From the NCBI GenBank assembly GCA_017451385.1, contig JAFSPS010000031.1, positions 19,974-83,973 of the forward strand: a DNA stretch of 64,000 nt, in the 5' to 3' direction. Positions 54,571 through 63,720 of the stretch are shown in pieces; positions within the stretch are counted from its first letter, which is position 1; every line of letters begins with the position of its first letter. This DNA is from Bacteroidales bacterium. Its GTDB lineage: Bacteria > Bacteroidota > Bacteroidia > Bacteroidales > P3. Under the pieces are notes generated by a model, which searched no databases, was not told where the DNA came from, and saw nothing but the letters and a program-made list of their open reading frames with translations. The position numbers and the translations under genes are program-made.

Positions 54571-56643
54571 TTATTTCTCAATACGTATGCGAGCATCCAC
54601 GGCAGTAACGTAACGCGGATTGCCCAGCAGCGGGTTGAGGTCCATCTCCACTATCTCGGGAGCAGCCTGCACGAGGGCACTGACGCGCGCCACCTGCTCG
54701 GCATAGAGGTCAATATTGACGGGCTCTTGTCCTCGCACACCTTCAAGAATTTTGTATCCACGAAGGTTGCGAAGCATAGCCTTGGCTTCTTCTGCCGTGA
54801 TAGGTGCCAGCGCGCTCTGCACATCCTTCAGCACCTCAATGAAGATGCCTCCCAAACCGAAGAATATCTGATGACCAAATTTGGGGTCTTTTATTGCTCC
54901 TATATATACATCCGTACCATCAAGCATGGGGTACATCTCCACTGCGTATGTGTCCTTGATGGCAATTAGGCGGTCAAACTCACGCGCCACGGTGTCAAGG
55001 TCTTTCACGCCAAGCGTGACACCGCCGACATCGCTCTTATGCAACGGTCCAACGACTTTCATCACCAGTGGCGTATCTTTGCCACAGCCCACCTCGCGAG
55101 CAAAAGCGAGAGCATCATCCTTCTTGCTGACCTCAACAGACTTCTTGCGGCTGATGCCGGCAGCATCAAGCAGCTCGTTGTAGTCGGCAATCTCAAGGTA
55201 ACCACTCTTACAACGGTCAATGGTGCGGCGTATGCGTGCCACATCAATGGCAGGCTGCTCCACATGCTCCGGCTGCGGCTTGGGCGTATTGTACACCTTG
55301 CACAAGGCGTTGCCGAAAACGCACTCCTCGGGGAAATTGATGCGATGCTTGTTGCGGATGAAATCCTCTATCTCGTCCTTCACATTGATGATGGAAGGCA
55401 GTATCGGGAAGATAGGTTTCTTGCAGGTCTTCATCTTCTGGTCCAGCACTTCATAGACCTCATAGTTGGAGAACAATCCGGGAGAGCCAAAAATCACGCA
55501 CATGCAGTCGATGTTGTCAAAATCGTTCTCGCAGGCATCGATGATATATCCAAGCTGCTCTGCCGTGCCTGTGGCAAGAAAATCAATAGGGTTACCCACC
55601 GACGAACCGTTGAACAGTTTCTCCAACAGTTCCTGTGCCTTAGGTCCCTCGATATGTGGGACATCCATTCCTCCATTGCTCAACACATCAGTGAGCATCA
55701 CGGCAGGACCACCGGCGTGAGTGATAACCGCCATGTTCTTGCCTTTTACCTCGGGGTGCATGAAGATGGCACATACCGTTGTGAGCTCCTGACGGTTGCT
55801 GCAACGCACTATGCCCGCCTTGCGGAACAAGGCATCCACGGCGGCATCGTTGGTGGCAAGAGCACCCGTATGTGATGAGGCGGCACGCGAACCAGCAGCA
55901 CTGCCTCCACTCTTGATAGCGGCAATCCTACAACCCTTATTGATGAGCGAACGACTGTGCTTCAGCAGCTTCTGCGGGTCGCCAATCTTCTCCATATACA
56001 ACATGATGACGCGGCTCGACTTTTCGGGGTCAAAGCTCTCGTCAAGATGCTCCAACACATCTTCTATACCTATCTGCGCACTGTTGCCCACAGCCCACAC
56101 ACTGTTGAATGTCAAACCATTGCTGATGCCATACTCTTTAATGAATACGGCCGTGGCACCACTACCCGTCACAAAGTCAACGCCATGAGGGTCAAGGGTA
56201 GGTATAGGAGTATCAAAACAGCCACTATAATTGGTGTTGAGGAACCCTGTGCAGTTTGGGCCTATCAGGCTGCCGCCAACAGCGTTGATGCTATCTACTA
56301 TGTGTTTCTCAAGAGCCGCACCCTCGGCATTCTCCTCCGAAAAACCGGCACTGATAATGATAAAACCCTTCGTGCCCTTCTGCTGCGTCAGCACATCGAC
56401 AGTTGCAGGACAATATTTAGCAGCTATACAAAGTATTGCGCAGTCCACCTGTGGCAAGTCGTCGGCTTTGGCATAGCACTTTACCCCCTGCACCTCGCTC
56501 TCTTTGGGATTGACAGCATATATCTCACCCTTGAAATTGCTATGCAACAGGTTGTATAGGGCTTTGCCGCCAGGCTTATGAACGTCAGCCGATGCTCCGC
56601 ATACGACTATACTCCTCGGATTAAGTAATTCTTTTGCTATCAT
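54571..56643 (-). CDS. ADP-forming acetate/acyl-CoA ligase (fused subunits)
   Basis: A 690-residue NDP-forming acyl-CoA synthetase, converting acyl-CoA, ADP and phosphate to acid, CoA and ATP. Order: CoA-binding domain (residues 1-130, SIVVCGASADVHKPGGKALYN then NPKESEVQGVKCY), ligase-CoA domain with the phospho-histidine in ASSHTGALATNDAAVDALF (near residue 260), and an ATP-grasp domain at the C terminus (KVVGPLHKSDVGGVTLG, AVEMYPMLDGTDVYIGAI). In fermenting Bacteroidales such enzymes can make ATP from acyl-CoA; the substrate here is unknown. Confidence 0.92.
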   Translation of the reverse strand: MIAKELLNPRSIVVCGASADVHKPGGKALYNLLHSNFKGEIYAVNPKESEVQGVKCYAKADDLPQVDCAILCIAAKYCPATVDVLTQQKGTKGFIIISAGFSEENAEGAALEKHIVDSINAVGGSLIGPNCTGFLNTNYSGCFDTPIPTLDPHGVDFVTGSGATAVFIKEYGISNGLTFNSVWAVGNSAQIGIEDVLEHLDESFDPEKSSRVIMLYMEKIGDPQKLLKHSRSLINKGCRIAAIKSGGSAAGSRAASSHTGALATNDAAVDALFRKAGIVRCSNRQELTTVCAIFMHPEVKGKNMAVITHAGGPAVMLTDVLSNGGMDVPHIEGPKAQELLEKLFNGSSVGNPIDFLATGTAEQLGYIIDACENDFDNIDCMCVIFGSPGLFSNYEVYEVLDQKMKTCKKPIFPILPSIINVKDEIEDFIRNKHRINFPEECVFGNALCKVYNTPKPQPEHVEQPAIDVARIRRTIDRCKSGYLEIADYNELLDAAGISRKKSVEVSKKDDALAFAREVGCGKDTPLVMKVVGPLHKSDVGGVTLGVKDLDTVAREFDRLIAIKDTYAVEMYPMLDGTDVYIGAIKDPKFGHQIFFGLGGIFIEVLKDVQSALAPITAEEAKAMLRNLRGYKILEGVRGQEPVNIDLYAEQVARVSALVQAAPEIVEMDLNPLLGNPRYVTAVDARIRIEK

Positions 56644-56751
56644 AGGGATGTGTTTTATTGTTAATCTTGTGTTTTATGTTTTATTTGATTATTCATTTAT
56701 AATCATTATTCAATGTATCCACTCTGTATAACCTCATTCAATAGAGCTATA

Positions 56752-58656
56752 CTATTTTTTTTCATTGCAAGCCATAATGATGCTATCTACATCTATGCCG
56801 CAGTCCTTATGCAACTGCGGTATGGGGCCATGAGGCACAAAATGGTCGGGGACGCCAAGAATGCGTATATCGCATTGATAACCCTTCTCGACAAAATACT
56901 CGGCTACAGCACTGCCAAAGCCGCCCTGACGCACTCCGTCCTCCACCGTAACGACACGACGGAAGCCCCTGCTTGCTATAGCATCCAGAATACTGCTGTC
57001 CAGTGGCTTAACAAAACGCATATCATATACTGCCGCCGAAATGCCCTGCTGTTTCAACACACTGGCGGCAGCCATTGCGTCGTTGCCTACATGGCCTATA
57101 GCGACAATAGCCACATCGCTGCCATCGCACAGCTGGCGGCCACGGCCTACTTGCATAGCCTTCATCTCGTGCGGCGTGGTGTTCCATTCGGCATTTGCAA
57201 CGACCTCGCCACGAGGATAGCGTATCACCCATGGGCCCTGCCCCGGCAGCTGCGCCGTAAACATCATGCTGCGCAGCTCGTTCTCATTTAGCGGCGCACA
57301 GATAGTCAGCCCTGGCACATAACGCAGATAGGCTATATCAAAGACGCCATGATGTGTGGCACCATCGTCGCCCACCAATCCGGCTCGGTCCAAACACATG
57401 ACAACAGGCAGATGCTGCAATGCAACATCATGTATCACTTGGTCTATGGCACGCTGCATGAACGACGAATAGATATTGCAGAACGGCACCATTCCCTGTG
57501 CGGCAAGTCCTGCCGAGAAAGTTACGGCATGCTGCTCAGCAATGCCTACATCAAATGTGCGTTCGGGCATCTGCTTCTTCATCTCCGTAAGCGACGACCC
57601 CGTGAGCATGGCAGGCGTGATAGCCACTATCTTGTCGTTCTGCCTTGCCAGCTCTATAATGGCCTCGCCAAAGACATCCTGATAGCGCTTCGGATGGTCA
57701 ACGTAAGTTGCTACATCACGCTGCCCTGTAGTGGCATCAAATCTGCCCGGAGCATGATATATCACCGGGTTACGCTCTGCCTCGCGCAGGCCCTTCCCTT
57801 TCTTGGTTACAATATGCAACAGGCGTGGCCCTTTGATGGCGCGCAGCTTGTTGAGCGTCTCCACAAGCTCACCGATGTCGTGTCCATCAATAGGGCCGAA
57901 ATAGCGAAAGCCCAAAGCCTCGAAAAGGTTGGCCTCCCCAAGCATCGCCGTCTTGGCAAGGAATGCAAGATAACGGAATGGTGTGACACGCCGACACGTA
58001 CGACCGCGCTCCGTATCACCTCCAAGACTGCGCCAAACACGTTCTTTCAGCTCATTGTAGCGACGTGAAGCCGTAATGCGAGTAAGGTTTCGGTTCAATC
58101 CTCCGACGGCCTTATCTATCGAAATGCCATTATCGTTGAGAACAACGAGGATGTTAGATTTCGACACTCCAGCATTGTTCAACGCCTCGAAAGCCTCGCC
58201 ACCCGTCATAGAGCCATCACCTATCACGGCAATGTGCTGCCGCTCGCTGTTACCCTGCAGGCTGGATGCTACGGCCATACCCAACGCCGCAGAGATTGAT
58301 GTCGAGCTATGCCCTGTACCAAAAGCATCATATTCGCTCTCGTCCATACGTGGGAAACCACTCAGCCCTCCGTATGTGCGTATTGTGGGAAACTGCTCGC
58401 GCCTTCCCGTTACAATCTTATGTGCGTATGCCTGATGCCCGACATCCCACACCAGTTTGTCGTCCGGCGTATTGAACACATAATGCAGTGCCACCGTGAG
58501 CTCCACAGTACCGAGACTCGATGCCAAATGCCCCGGATGCGATGAGAGCGTGGTGATAATATACTGACGTATCTCGTCGGCCACCTGCCTTAATTCCTCT
58601 TTGCTCAGATGACGCAAGTCGGCAGGATAGTTGATAGTGTCAAGTATGGTGCTCAT
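56752..58656 (-). CDS. dxs: 1-deoxy-D-xylulose-5-phosphate synthase
   Basis: A 634-residue thiamine-diphosphate enzyme, first step of the MEP isoprenoid pathway, joining pyruvate and glyceraldehyde-3-phosphate. The TPP-binding segment IAVIGDGSMTGGEAFEALNN lies near residue 145, HHGVFDIAYLRYVPG and CLDRAGLVGDDGATHH are the DXS signature in the second half, and IAEQHAVTFSAGLA carries the catalytic Glu. The order (TPP, pyrimidine, transketolase C-terminal) and length are normal. It is not in an operon with other isoprenoid genes here. Confidence 0.96.
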   Translation of the reverse strand: MSTILDTINYPADLRHLSKEELRQVADEIRQYIITTLSSHPGHLASSLGTVELTVALHYVFNTPDDKLVWDVGHQAYAHKIVTGRREQFPTIRTYGGLSGFPRMDESEYDAFGTGHSSTSISAALGMAVASSLQGNSERQHIAVIGDGSMTGGEAFEALNNAGVSKSNILVVLNDNGISIDKAVGGLNRNLTRITASRRYNELKERVWRSLGGDTERGRTCRRVTPFRYLAFLAKTAMLGEANLFEALGFRYFGPIDGHDIGELVETLNKLRAIKGPRLLHIVTKKGKGLREAERNPVIYHAPGRFDATTGQRDVATYVDHPKRYQDVFGEAIIELARQNDKIVAITPAMLTGSSLTEMKKQMPERTFDVGIAEQHAVTFSAGLAAQGMVPFCNIYSSFMQRAIDQVIHDVALQHLPVVMCLDRAGLVGDDGATHHGVFDIAYLRYVPGLTICAPLNENELRSMMFTAQLPGQGPWVIRYPRGEVVANAEWNTTPHEMKAMQVGRGRQLCDGSDVAIVAIGHVGNDAMAAASVLKQQGISAAVYDMRFVKPLDSSILDAIASRGFRRVVTVEDGVRQGGFGSAVAEYFVEKGYQCDIRILGVPDHFVPHGPIPQLHKDCGIDVDSIIMACNEKK

Positions 58657-58836
58657 TATATTTTTTGTGTATCGTCAAGAGTTTAGTAGATAGTCAAAAA
58701 AAATACTATAATGCTAACATTGAACCATAGTTTTTCAAATCATTCGTCCTCAATCTCAATATGTATAACAGTTAGGCCCTTATTTTTTGCTGTTTACCAT
58801 TTGCGTCTGCACTTTTCTATTGTCCCCCCATCTTCT

Positions 58837-59829
58837 CTATTGCTCATCACGGCCTCCGATGCTGTATTGCGGTGCTGGCTTGGCTATAGGAGCAAAATCC
58901 TTATTCAACTTCTTGTCGCTCTGGCGCCCCTGCGCATTGGTCTTGAGGTCGAGCTTGCCATCGCGGAACACATAGGCCATCTCCACCCCACTCGGCACAT
59001 AGTACTGAAACAACCCCTCCATGCCGGGCACCTGAGGCGCCACCTCGTCGAATATTATCATCAACTCTTTCTCATCATGGTTTATTTGCTCTATATTGAC
59101 ACCACGTCCGCCCTTTTTCTTCACCCGTTTCTTCTCCACTCGCCTTGTGTACTGCGTCTCATAGCGCAAGTTGACCATTGCATCGTTAGAGTACTGCAAC
59201 ACCAAACGGCGACGGGCAGCATCGCGTCTGAATACAGGCTGTCCAAATTGTGGCACAGCGCCCTTGCGCTTGAACCATATAGGCTCTATGACCTTGCGTT
59301 GCGTCAGCTGGTCCACCACGGTCCATCCAAGCAGAAAATAGTAGCGATGACCATCGTGCGATGCCTCTACAAGCGACTGATAGACAGCACCAAGCCAGCT
59401 GTCGGACTGTAGGATGGTCTCTTCGATATTAAACAACTCGTCAGACTTGTCGTGCAACTCTGTGACCACCCATTCTTCCTCATCCTCATCGTAGGCCTGA
59501 ACAAAGCCAAAGCACTCTACCTCTCCATTGTCGCGCCGCACGGGCCATGTGAATATCCTGAAACGACCATCTTTGGAGGTCAATACAGACACCCGTGTGC
59601 CAAAATCCCAACGCCATTTGATGGAACGGTCTTCCGATAGGGCTTCTGATAGCTCCTTGCATGCACTCTCGTTAGCAAGGTATCGCTCATTGTCTGTAGG
59701 AGCATTATACACCTGCTCAAACAAGGTTTCAAGCTTAGACTGATGCTTCTGCATCACCACCTTGTCCTGTGCAACCGTACATACGATGGTAGATAGTAAT
59801 ATAATAAAAAAAGTTAAAACACGTTTCAT
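58837..59829 (-). CDS. Secreted protein of unknown function
   Basis: A 330-residue protein with a signal peptide (MKRVLTFFIILLSTIVCTVAQ). The mature part is mixed alpha/beta, with FRIFTWPVRRDNGEVECFGF, YYFLLGWTVVDQLTQRKVIEP and MIIFDEVAPQVPGMEGLFQY as its most distinctive stretches, and a basic segment RRVEKKRVKKKGGRG. No catalytic motif is evident; I do not recognise the family. The ATG at 59829 is chosen because the -7 element lies at 59846-59853, downstream of any longer in-frame start. It is divergent from dapD. Confidence 0.65.
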   Translation of the reverse strand: MKRVLTFFIILLSTIVCTVAQDKVVMQKHQSKLETLFEQVYNAPTDNERYLANESACKELSEALSEDRSIKWRWDFGTRVSVLTSKDGRFRIFTWPVRRDNGEVECFGFVQAYDEDEEEWVVTELHDKSDELFNIEETILQSDSWLGAVYQSLVEASHDGHRYYFLLGWTVVDQLTQRKVIEPIWFKRKGAVPQFGQPVFRRDAARRRLVLQYSNDAMVNLRYETQYTRRVEKKRVKKKGGRGVNIEQINHDEKELMIIFDEVAPQVPGMEGLFQYYVPSGVEMAYVFRDGKLDLKTNAQGRQSDKKLNKDFAPIAKPAPQYSIGGRDEQ

Positions 59830-59845
59830 ATCTTGAATAACAAAG

Positions 59846-59853
59846 CAAAGGTA
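59846..59853 (-). promoter_or_regulatory. -7 element for the secreted unknown protein
   Basis: On the minus strand TACCTTTG, a perfect TAnnTTTG, 16 bases upstream of the ATG. Divergent from the dapD element 28 bases away. Confidence 0.6.
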
Positions 59854-59880
59854 CAAAAAAAACATTAATCACAGATTATT

Positions 59881-59888
59881 TATTTTTG
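59881..59888 (+). promoter_or_regulatory. -7 element for dapD
   Basis: TATTTTTG, a perfect TAnnTTTG, 33 bases before the dapD ATG. An in-frame TTG at 59886 lies inside this element and can be ruled out as a start. Confidence 0.65.
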
Positions 59889-59921
59889 CACCACACAATC
59901 AACAACAAAAAGACAAAAAAA

Positions 59922-60740
59922 ATGGCATCAGAAAAACAGCTACTCATAGAACGCGCATGGGACGACCGCACCCTGCTCAACGACAGCGAAACCATCGCCG
60001 CCATACATTCAACCATTGCTGCACTTGATAACGGGCAACTGCGTGTGGCGCAACCCACTGACAACGGATGGCAGGTGAACCAGTGGGTCAAGAAGGCAGT
60101 GCTCCTTTACTTCCCCATCTGCGGCCTGAAGACAATGGAGGCAGGACCTATGGAGTATCACGACAAGATACCGCTGAAACATGGCTTCGCCGACAGCCAT
60201 GTGCGCGTAGTACCTCACGCCGTAGCACGCTACGGCAGCTATCTCGCCCAGGGCGTGGTTATGATGCCGTCATACGTAAACATTGGTGCCTATGTCGATG
60301 AAGGCACTATGGTTGACACGTGGGCCACCGTAGGCAGCTGCGCACAAATTGGCAAAGGCGTACACCTCAGCGGCGGCGTAGGCATAGGCGGTGTGCTGGA
60401 ACCTGTGCAGGCAGCACCCGTCATCATCGAAGACCACTGCTTCATAGGCAGCCGATGCATTGTGGTAGAAGGCGCACACATAGAACACGAGGCTGTGCTG
60501 GGCGCCGGCACCGTGATTACGGCATCAACAAAGATTATTGACGTAACGGGCGACGAACCCGTGGTTTACAAAGGGCGCGTGCCTGCTCGCAGCGTCGTCA
60601 TCCCAGGCAGCTACACCCGTCACTTCCCTGCAGGCGACTACAATGTGAATTGCGCCCTCATCATTGGCCAGCGAAAAGAATCGACAGACAAAAAAACATC
60701 TCTCAATCAAGCCTTACGCGACCATGCCGTAGCTGTTTGA
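59922..60740 (+). CDS. dapD: Tetrahydrodipicolinate N-succinyltransferase
   Basis: A 272-residue left-handed beta-helix enzyme of the succinylase branch of lysine/diaminopimelate synthesis. After an N-terminal helical domain come hexapeptide repeats: VVMMPSYVNIGAYVDEGTMV, TWATVGSCAQIGKGVHLSGG and VIIEDHCFIGSRCIVVEGAH, then KGRVPARSVVIPGS and the C-terminal ALIIGQRKESTDKKTSL, all DapD-like. Length matches the E. coli enzyme (274). It supplies meso-DAP for peptidoglycan. No other dap gene is adjacent. Confidence 0.95.
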   Translation: MASEKQLLIERAWDDRTLLNDSETIAAIHSTIAALDNGQLRVAQPTDNGWQVNQWVKKAVLLYFPICGLKTMEAGPMEYHDKIPLKHGFADSHVRVVPHAVARYGSYLAQGVVMMPSYVNIGAYVDEGTMVDTWATVGSCAQIGKGVHLSGGVGIGGVLEPVQAAPVIIEDHCFIGSRCIVVEGAHIEHEAVLGAGTVITASTKIIDVTGDEPVVYKGRVPARSVVIPGSYTRHFPAGDYNVNCALIIGQRKESTDKKTSLNQALRDHAVAV

Positions 60741-60828
60741 CATCCCACATATCTGACGATTAAACAGTATTCAAACGTCATTTGAACGGACTTCAAACAC
60801 ATATTAAACATTCATCAAATATCAAACC

Positions 60829-61209
60829 ATGCGAAAAACAATTCTTTTCATCATCGCCGCAATGCTCTTATGCTCCGCTTGCAAAAAGAAAGTTGACGAG
60901 ATAGATTTCAGCGGCAAAGTGGTAGGCGGATGCGAATGTACGGGCACCGGCATGGGGCAAAGTATCTCGCAGATGGACTGGGGCTATTTCGTTGCCCTCG
61001 ACAAGCCCGAAGCAATAGGTTCCGACTATATCGACGCCGACCGCAACAGTTACAGCAATGTTGTCATACTCTACGGCACGCACACGCGTCTCACCATTGG
61101 CAACACCATCAGCGGCAAACTATACCTCGACAAAGACTACGCCTCTTCCTACTGCAACTATCGCCCACAGCTCGGCGTGCCACAAGCAGTATGCAGCAGT
61201 CTCGACTAA
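60829..61209 (+). CDS. Small lipoprotein, unknown function
   Basis: A 126-residue lipoprotein: MRKTILFIIAAMLLCSAC, with lipidation at Cys18, then a lysine run KKK. The mature part has four cysteines, in GGCECTGTG, YCNY and the closing VCSSLD, which may form disulfides in the periplasm or at the surface, and a short beta-rich core (KLYLDKDY). No family recognised. It lies between dapD and the HAD gene, which starts 15 bases downstream. Confidence 0.7.
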   Translation: MRKTILFIIAAMLLCSACKKKVDEIDFSGKVVGGCECTGTGMGQSISQMDWGYFVALDKPEAIGSDYIDADRNSYSNVVILYGTHTRLTIGNTISGKLYLDKDYASSYCNYRPQLGVPQAVCSSLD

Positions 61210-61224
61210 GAAAAAAAACTCTCT

Positions 61225-62094
61225 ATGTACGAACAATCACGTCCTCTGGTAGCTCTTATCTACGATTTTGACGGCACCCTGTCGCCTGCCAACATGCAGG
61301 AGTTCGGACTCATACAAACCATAGGCGACAACATCGACCACTTCTGGCAAGAGAATCGTACCCTCGCTCTGCGCAACGATGCCGACGATGTCCTGTGCTA
61401 CCTCTACCGCATCCTCACCACAGCGCAAAACAAAGGCATACGCCTAACACGCGAGATGTTTCGCCAGTTCGGGACTAAGATAGAGCTCTACGAGGGCGTA
61501 TGCGAATGGTTTGCTCTCATCAACAGCTATGGAGAAAGCCTCAACCTCGACATTCGCCACTACATCATCTCCTCTGGACTAAAAGAGATGATTGAAGGCT
61601 CTCCTATCGCCGGCGAGTTCGAGAACATTTATGCCTGCTCATACCTCTACAACGATGACGGCACACCTTGTTGGCCTGCCGTAGCCGTGGACTACACCAC
61701 AAAGACTCAATTCATATTCAAAATCAATAAAGGCATTCGTGAAGTCAGCGACAACAAGAAGGTAAACCAGTTCGTTCCTGACGAACAACGTCCTATCCCG
61801 TTCAGTCACATGATTTATTTCGGCGACGGGGAAACTGATGTGCCCTGCATGAGGATGGTCAAAGAACGCGGCGGACACTCTATCGCCGTCTATGGCAACG
61901 AGCTGAAGAAAGCGACCTCGGCACACCTGCTACACGACAACCGCGTCAACTTCGCCTGCCCTGCCGATTATCGCAAAAATAGTGAGATTCACTCCCTTGT
62001 ATGCACAATCCTCAAACGCATACGTGCCGACATCGACTTTGACAACCTGAAAACTCTCCACCACTCACGCCTCAACGACCACACAACAGACTAA
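61225..62094 (+). CDS. HAD-superfamily phosphatase
   Basis: A 289-residue haloacid-dehalogenase-like hydrolase. Motif I LIYDFDGTLSP near residue 12-22 has both aspartates; a long cap follows; motif II ISSGLK near residue 115; motif IV YFGDGETDVPCMRMV near residue 200. The substrate is unknown. It follows the lipoprotein gene by 15 bases and ends at a strong terminator, so dapD, the lipoprotein and this gene may be one transcript. Confidence 0.87.
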   Translation: MYEQSRPLVALIYDFDGTLSPANMQEFGLIQTIGDNIDHFWQENRTLALRNDADDVLCYLYRILTTAQNKGIRLTREMFRQFGTKIELYEGVCEWFALINSYGESLNLDIRHYIISSGLKEMIEGSPIAGEFENIYACSYLYNDDGTPCWPAVAVDYTTKTQFIFKINKGIREVSDNKKVNQFVPDEQRPIPFSHMIYFGDGETDVPCMRMVKERGGHSIAVYGNELKKATSAHLLHDNRVNFACPADYRKNSEIHSLVCTILKRIRADIDFDNLKTLHHSRLNDHTTD

Positions 62095-62128
62095 AAAAAA
62101 CTCAAAAAACAAGCGCATTAGAGTAACG

Positions 62129-62180
62129 AAAAAGAGACGACGCCGAAGGCAGTTATTCAGCGTCGTCTCTTTATATTTTA
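62129..62180 (+). terminator. Intrinsic terminator after the HAD gene
   Basis: AAAGAGACGACGC and GCGTCGTCTCTTT form a perfect 13-bp stem with a 16-base loop, followed by a T-rich tail. Confidence 0.85.
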
Positions 62181-62189
62181 ACCCAAATC

Positions 62190-62238
62190 GGTCATTAGAA
62201 ACATGCGAGAGTTCGAGACTCGAAGAATTCTAATGACC
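62190..62238. repeat. 11-bp inverted repeat beside the transposase remnant
   Basis: GGTCATTAGAA (62190-62200) and its exact complement TTCTAATGACC (62228-62238) flank a second short inverted repeat, TTCGAG-A-CTCGAA at 62212-62224. A third half-copy, CATTAGAAAT, follows at 62241. This could be the left end of the dead element or an independent hairpin. Confidence 0.6.
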
Positions 62239-62315
62239 GCCATTAGAAATCTGCATTCGCAAATTATTATAATACAACAATTTGATATATTTGTATTTTT
62301 GAAAAAAGAAGCCGT

Positions 62316-62560
62316 ATGTTCAAGGATATCGATATAAGGTTTGTGAATAAGGAGATTACGCCGTTTGGCGGCCTCAGCTTATTTTTTAAGATGATACCTG
62401 AACAAGTTTACGCAAGCGACAAACCAGCGTGTGTTCAGGAATTTATATCAATGGCTGTTCGGCAATCTCGTATTCGATAATTACACACTTGACTTCGATT
62501 CTACCGTGATGGTGCGCGAAGGGGGGGGCAGGAAGGCGCAGCGAGAGATTACTTTTCTTT
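62316..62560 (+). pseudogene. IS1380-family transposase remnant
   Basis: A decayed transposase. The frame from 62316 opens with an IS1380-like N terminus (MFKDIDIRFVNKEITPFGGL) and stops at 62478. In another frame from about 62405 the family's later part appears directly: LNKFTQATNQRVFRNLYQW, then NYTLDFDSTVM, which normally lie well over 60 codons further on. So an internal deletion joined the two parts out of frame, and everything after about 62560 (most of the DDE domain and the right end) is missing. A run of eight G at 62521-62528 marks the last recognisable stretch. It directly precedes the 3' end of the GH26 gene. -7-like TATATTTG and TATTTTTG at 62286-62301 may be its old promoter. 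Confidence 0.8.
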
Positions 62561-62574
62561 TCATAGTCATCATC

Positions 62575-63720
62575 CTATTTAGCAATAATATTCTTTTGGC
62601 TGACAAAAGATTTCATGTCAATTGAATCATTGAAATTTTTCAAACTCCATATCTGAACGATACTAAGATTTACTCCTTTAGTTTTTAACATTCGATTCAA
62701 ATGTTCGGTATAATAATTTGGAACTTTTCGTTTGTTGTTGTTAGTTTCAAACAATGCTGTTGCCATATTCCTTTTTTGGGCAATTCTGCTCACCATCTTA
62801 GCTCTGTTTACAGCAGCGTTCCAAGCCTTGTCAGACTTTCCGATAGCGTAATCGTCAAATCCTATCACGTCAACATAGTTGTCACCAGGGTAACGTTCCA
62901 TATATTCTTTTTCGTTGTTTACGAAACGGTCTGAACAATATGCCCATAATATCTGAGCATTGGGAGCATATTCCTTTATGGTGTGTTCGGTTAATATGAA
63001 GAAACGTTTATAGTCGTCTGCCGACACATACTTGGCTCCCCACCACATCCAGCTGCCTTCCCATTCATGCCATAGACGGAAAATAAATGGGATAGGGCGT
63101 CCATTATCATCAACAAATTCATTGATAATATCGGCCAGCTCTTTGCATCTGTCTTCAAACCATGCTCGAGGAGTGGGGTAGAACAAATCATTGTCTTTAC
63201 CCGATTGGTTCCCCTTGCCACACTCATCACCACTACCTTCGAGAATCTCCTTAATGACATATTGATGTTCGGCTGGATAATTGGGTATAGATTGATGGTA
63301 TATGTATCTGAATCCCTCAGCTCTTGGGAATCCTGTGGGAACATACGGATTATCCAGATGCCACGAGAAAGAGGCAACTGCACGACGTTCGCGCCATGTG
63401 TCCTTGACTATCTGTATCAGATTTCTTCTTGCGTTGTCTCTATCTGTTTTACTAAACCATGTACCACTGGCATAGTAGAAATCCACACCGTATATTATTG
63501 GTTGACATTGTAGCACTCGCCTATAGGGGGAGTTCAACTTTCCGCTTTTCCTTGGATCGTAGAAATTAAACTGGCTATAATAGGTCTTTCCTTGAAGGGA
63601 TGCCTGTATGAGTTCTTTCTTTAAAGAAGCGGCATCACTCCATGTTTGTGCAAGAGATACTGACGACAGCATCAGACAGCAAGTGACATTGCAAATGATA
63701 TGATATATATTCATCTTCAT
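62575..63720 (-). CDS. Glycoside hydrolase family 26 (mannanase-like)
   Basis: A 381-residue secreted glycosidase. The signal peptide ends near SVSLAQTW. A GH26 TIM barrel follows: YGVDFYYASGTWF, VASFSWHLDNPYVPTGFP, the acid/base Glu in PFIFRLWHEWEGSWMWWG near residue 215, and the nucleophile Glu in MATALFETNNN near residue 333. GH26 enzymes mostly cut beta-mannans; some act on other glycans. It overlaps the upstream TupA-like gene by 4 bases, so it is expressed with a surface-glycan gene rather than with a SusCD utilisation system, at least at this end. Confidence 0.9.
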   Translation of the reverse strand: MKMNIYHIICNVTCCLMLSSVSLAQTWSDAASLKKELIQASLQGKTYYSQFNFYDPRKSGKLNSPYRRVLQCQPIIYGVDFYYASGTWFSKTDRDNARRNLIQIVKDTWRERRAVASFSWHLDNPYVPTGFPRAEGFRYIYHQSIPNYPAEHQYVIKEILEGSGDECGKGNQSGKDNDLFYPTPRAWFEDRCKELADIINEFVDDNGRPIPFIFRLWHEWEGSWMWWGAKYVSADDYKRFFILTEHTIKEYAPNAQILWAYCSDRFVNNEKEYMERYPGDNYVDVIGFDDYAIGKSDKAWNAAVNRAKMVSRIAQKRNMATALFETNNNKRKVPNYYTEHLNRMLKTKGVNLSIVQIWSLKNFNDSIDMKSFVSQKNIIAK

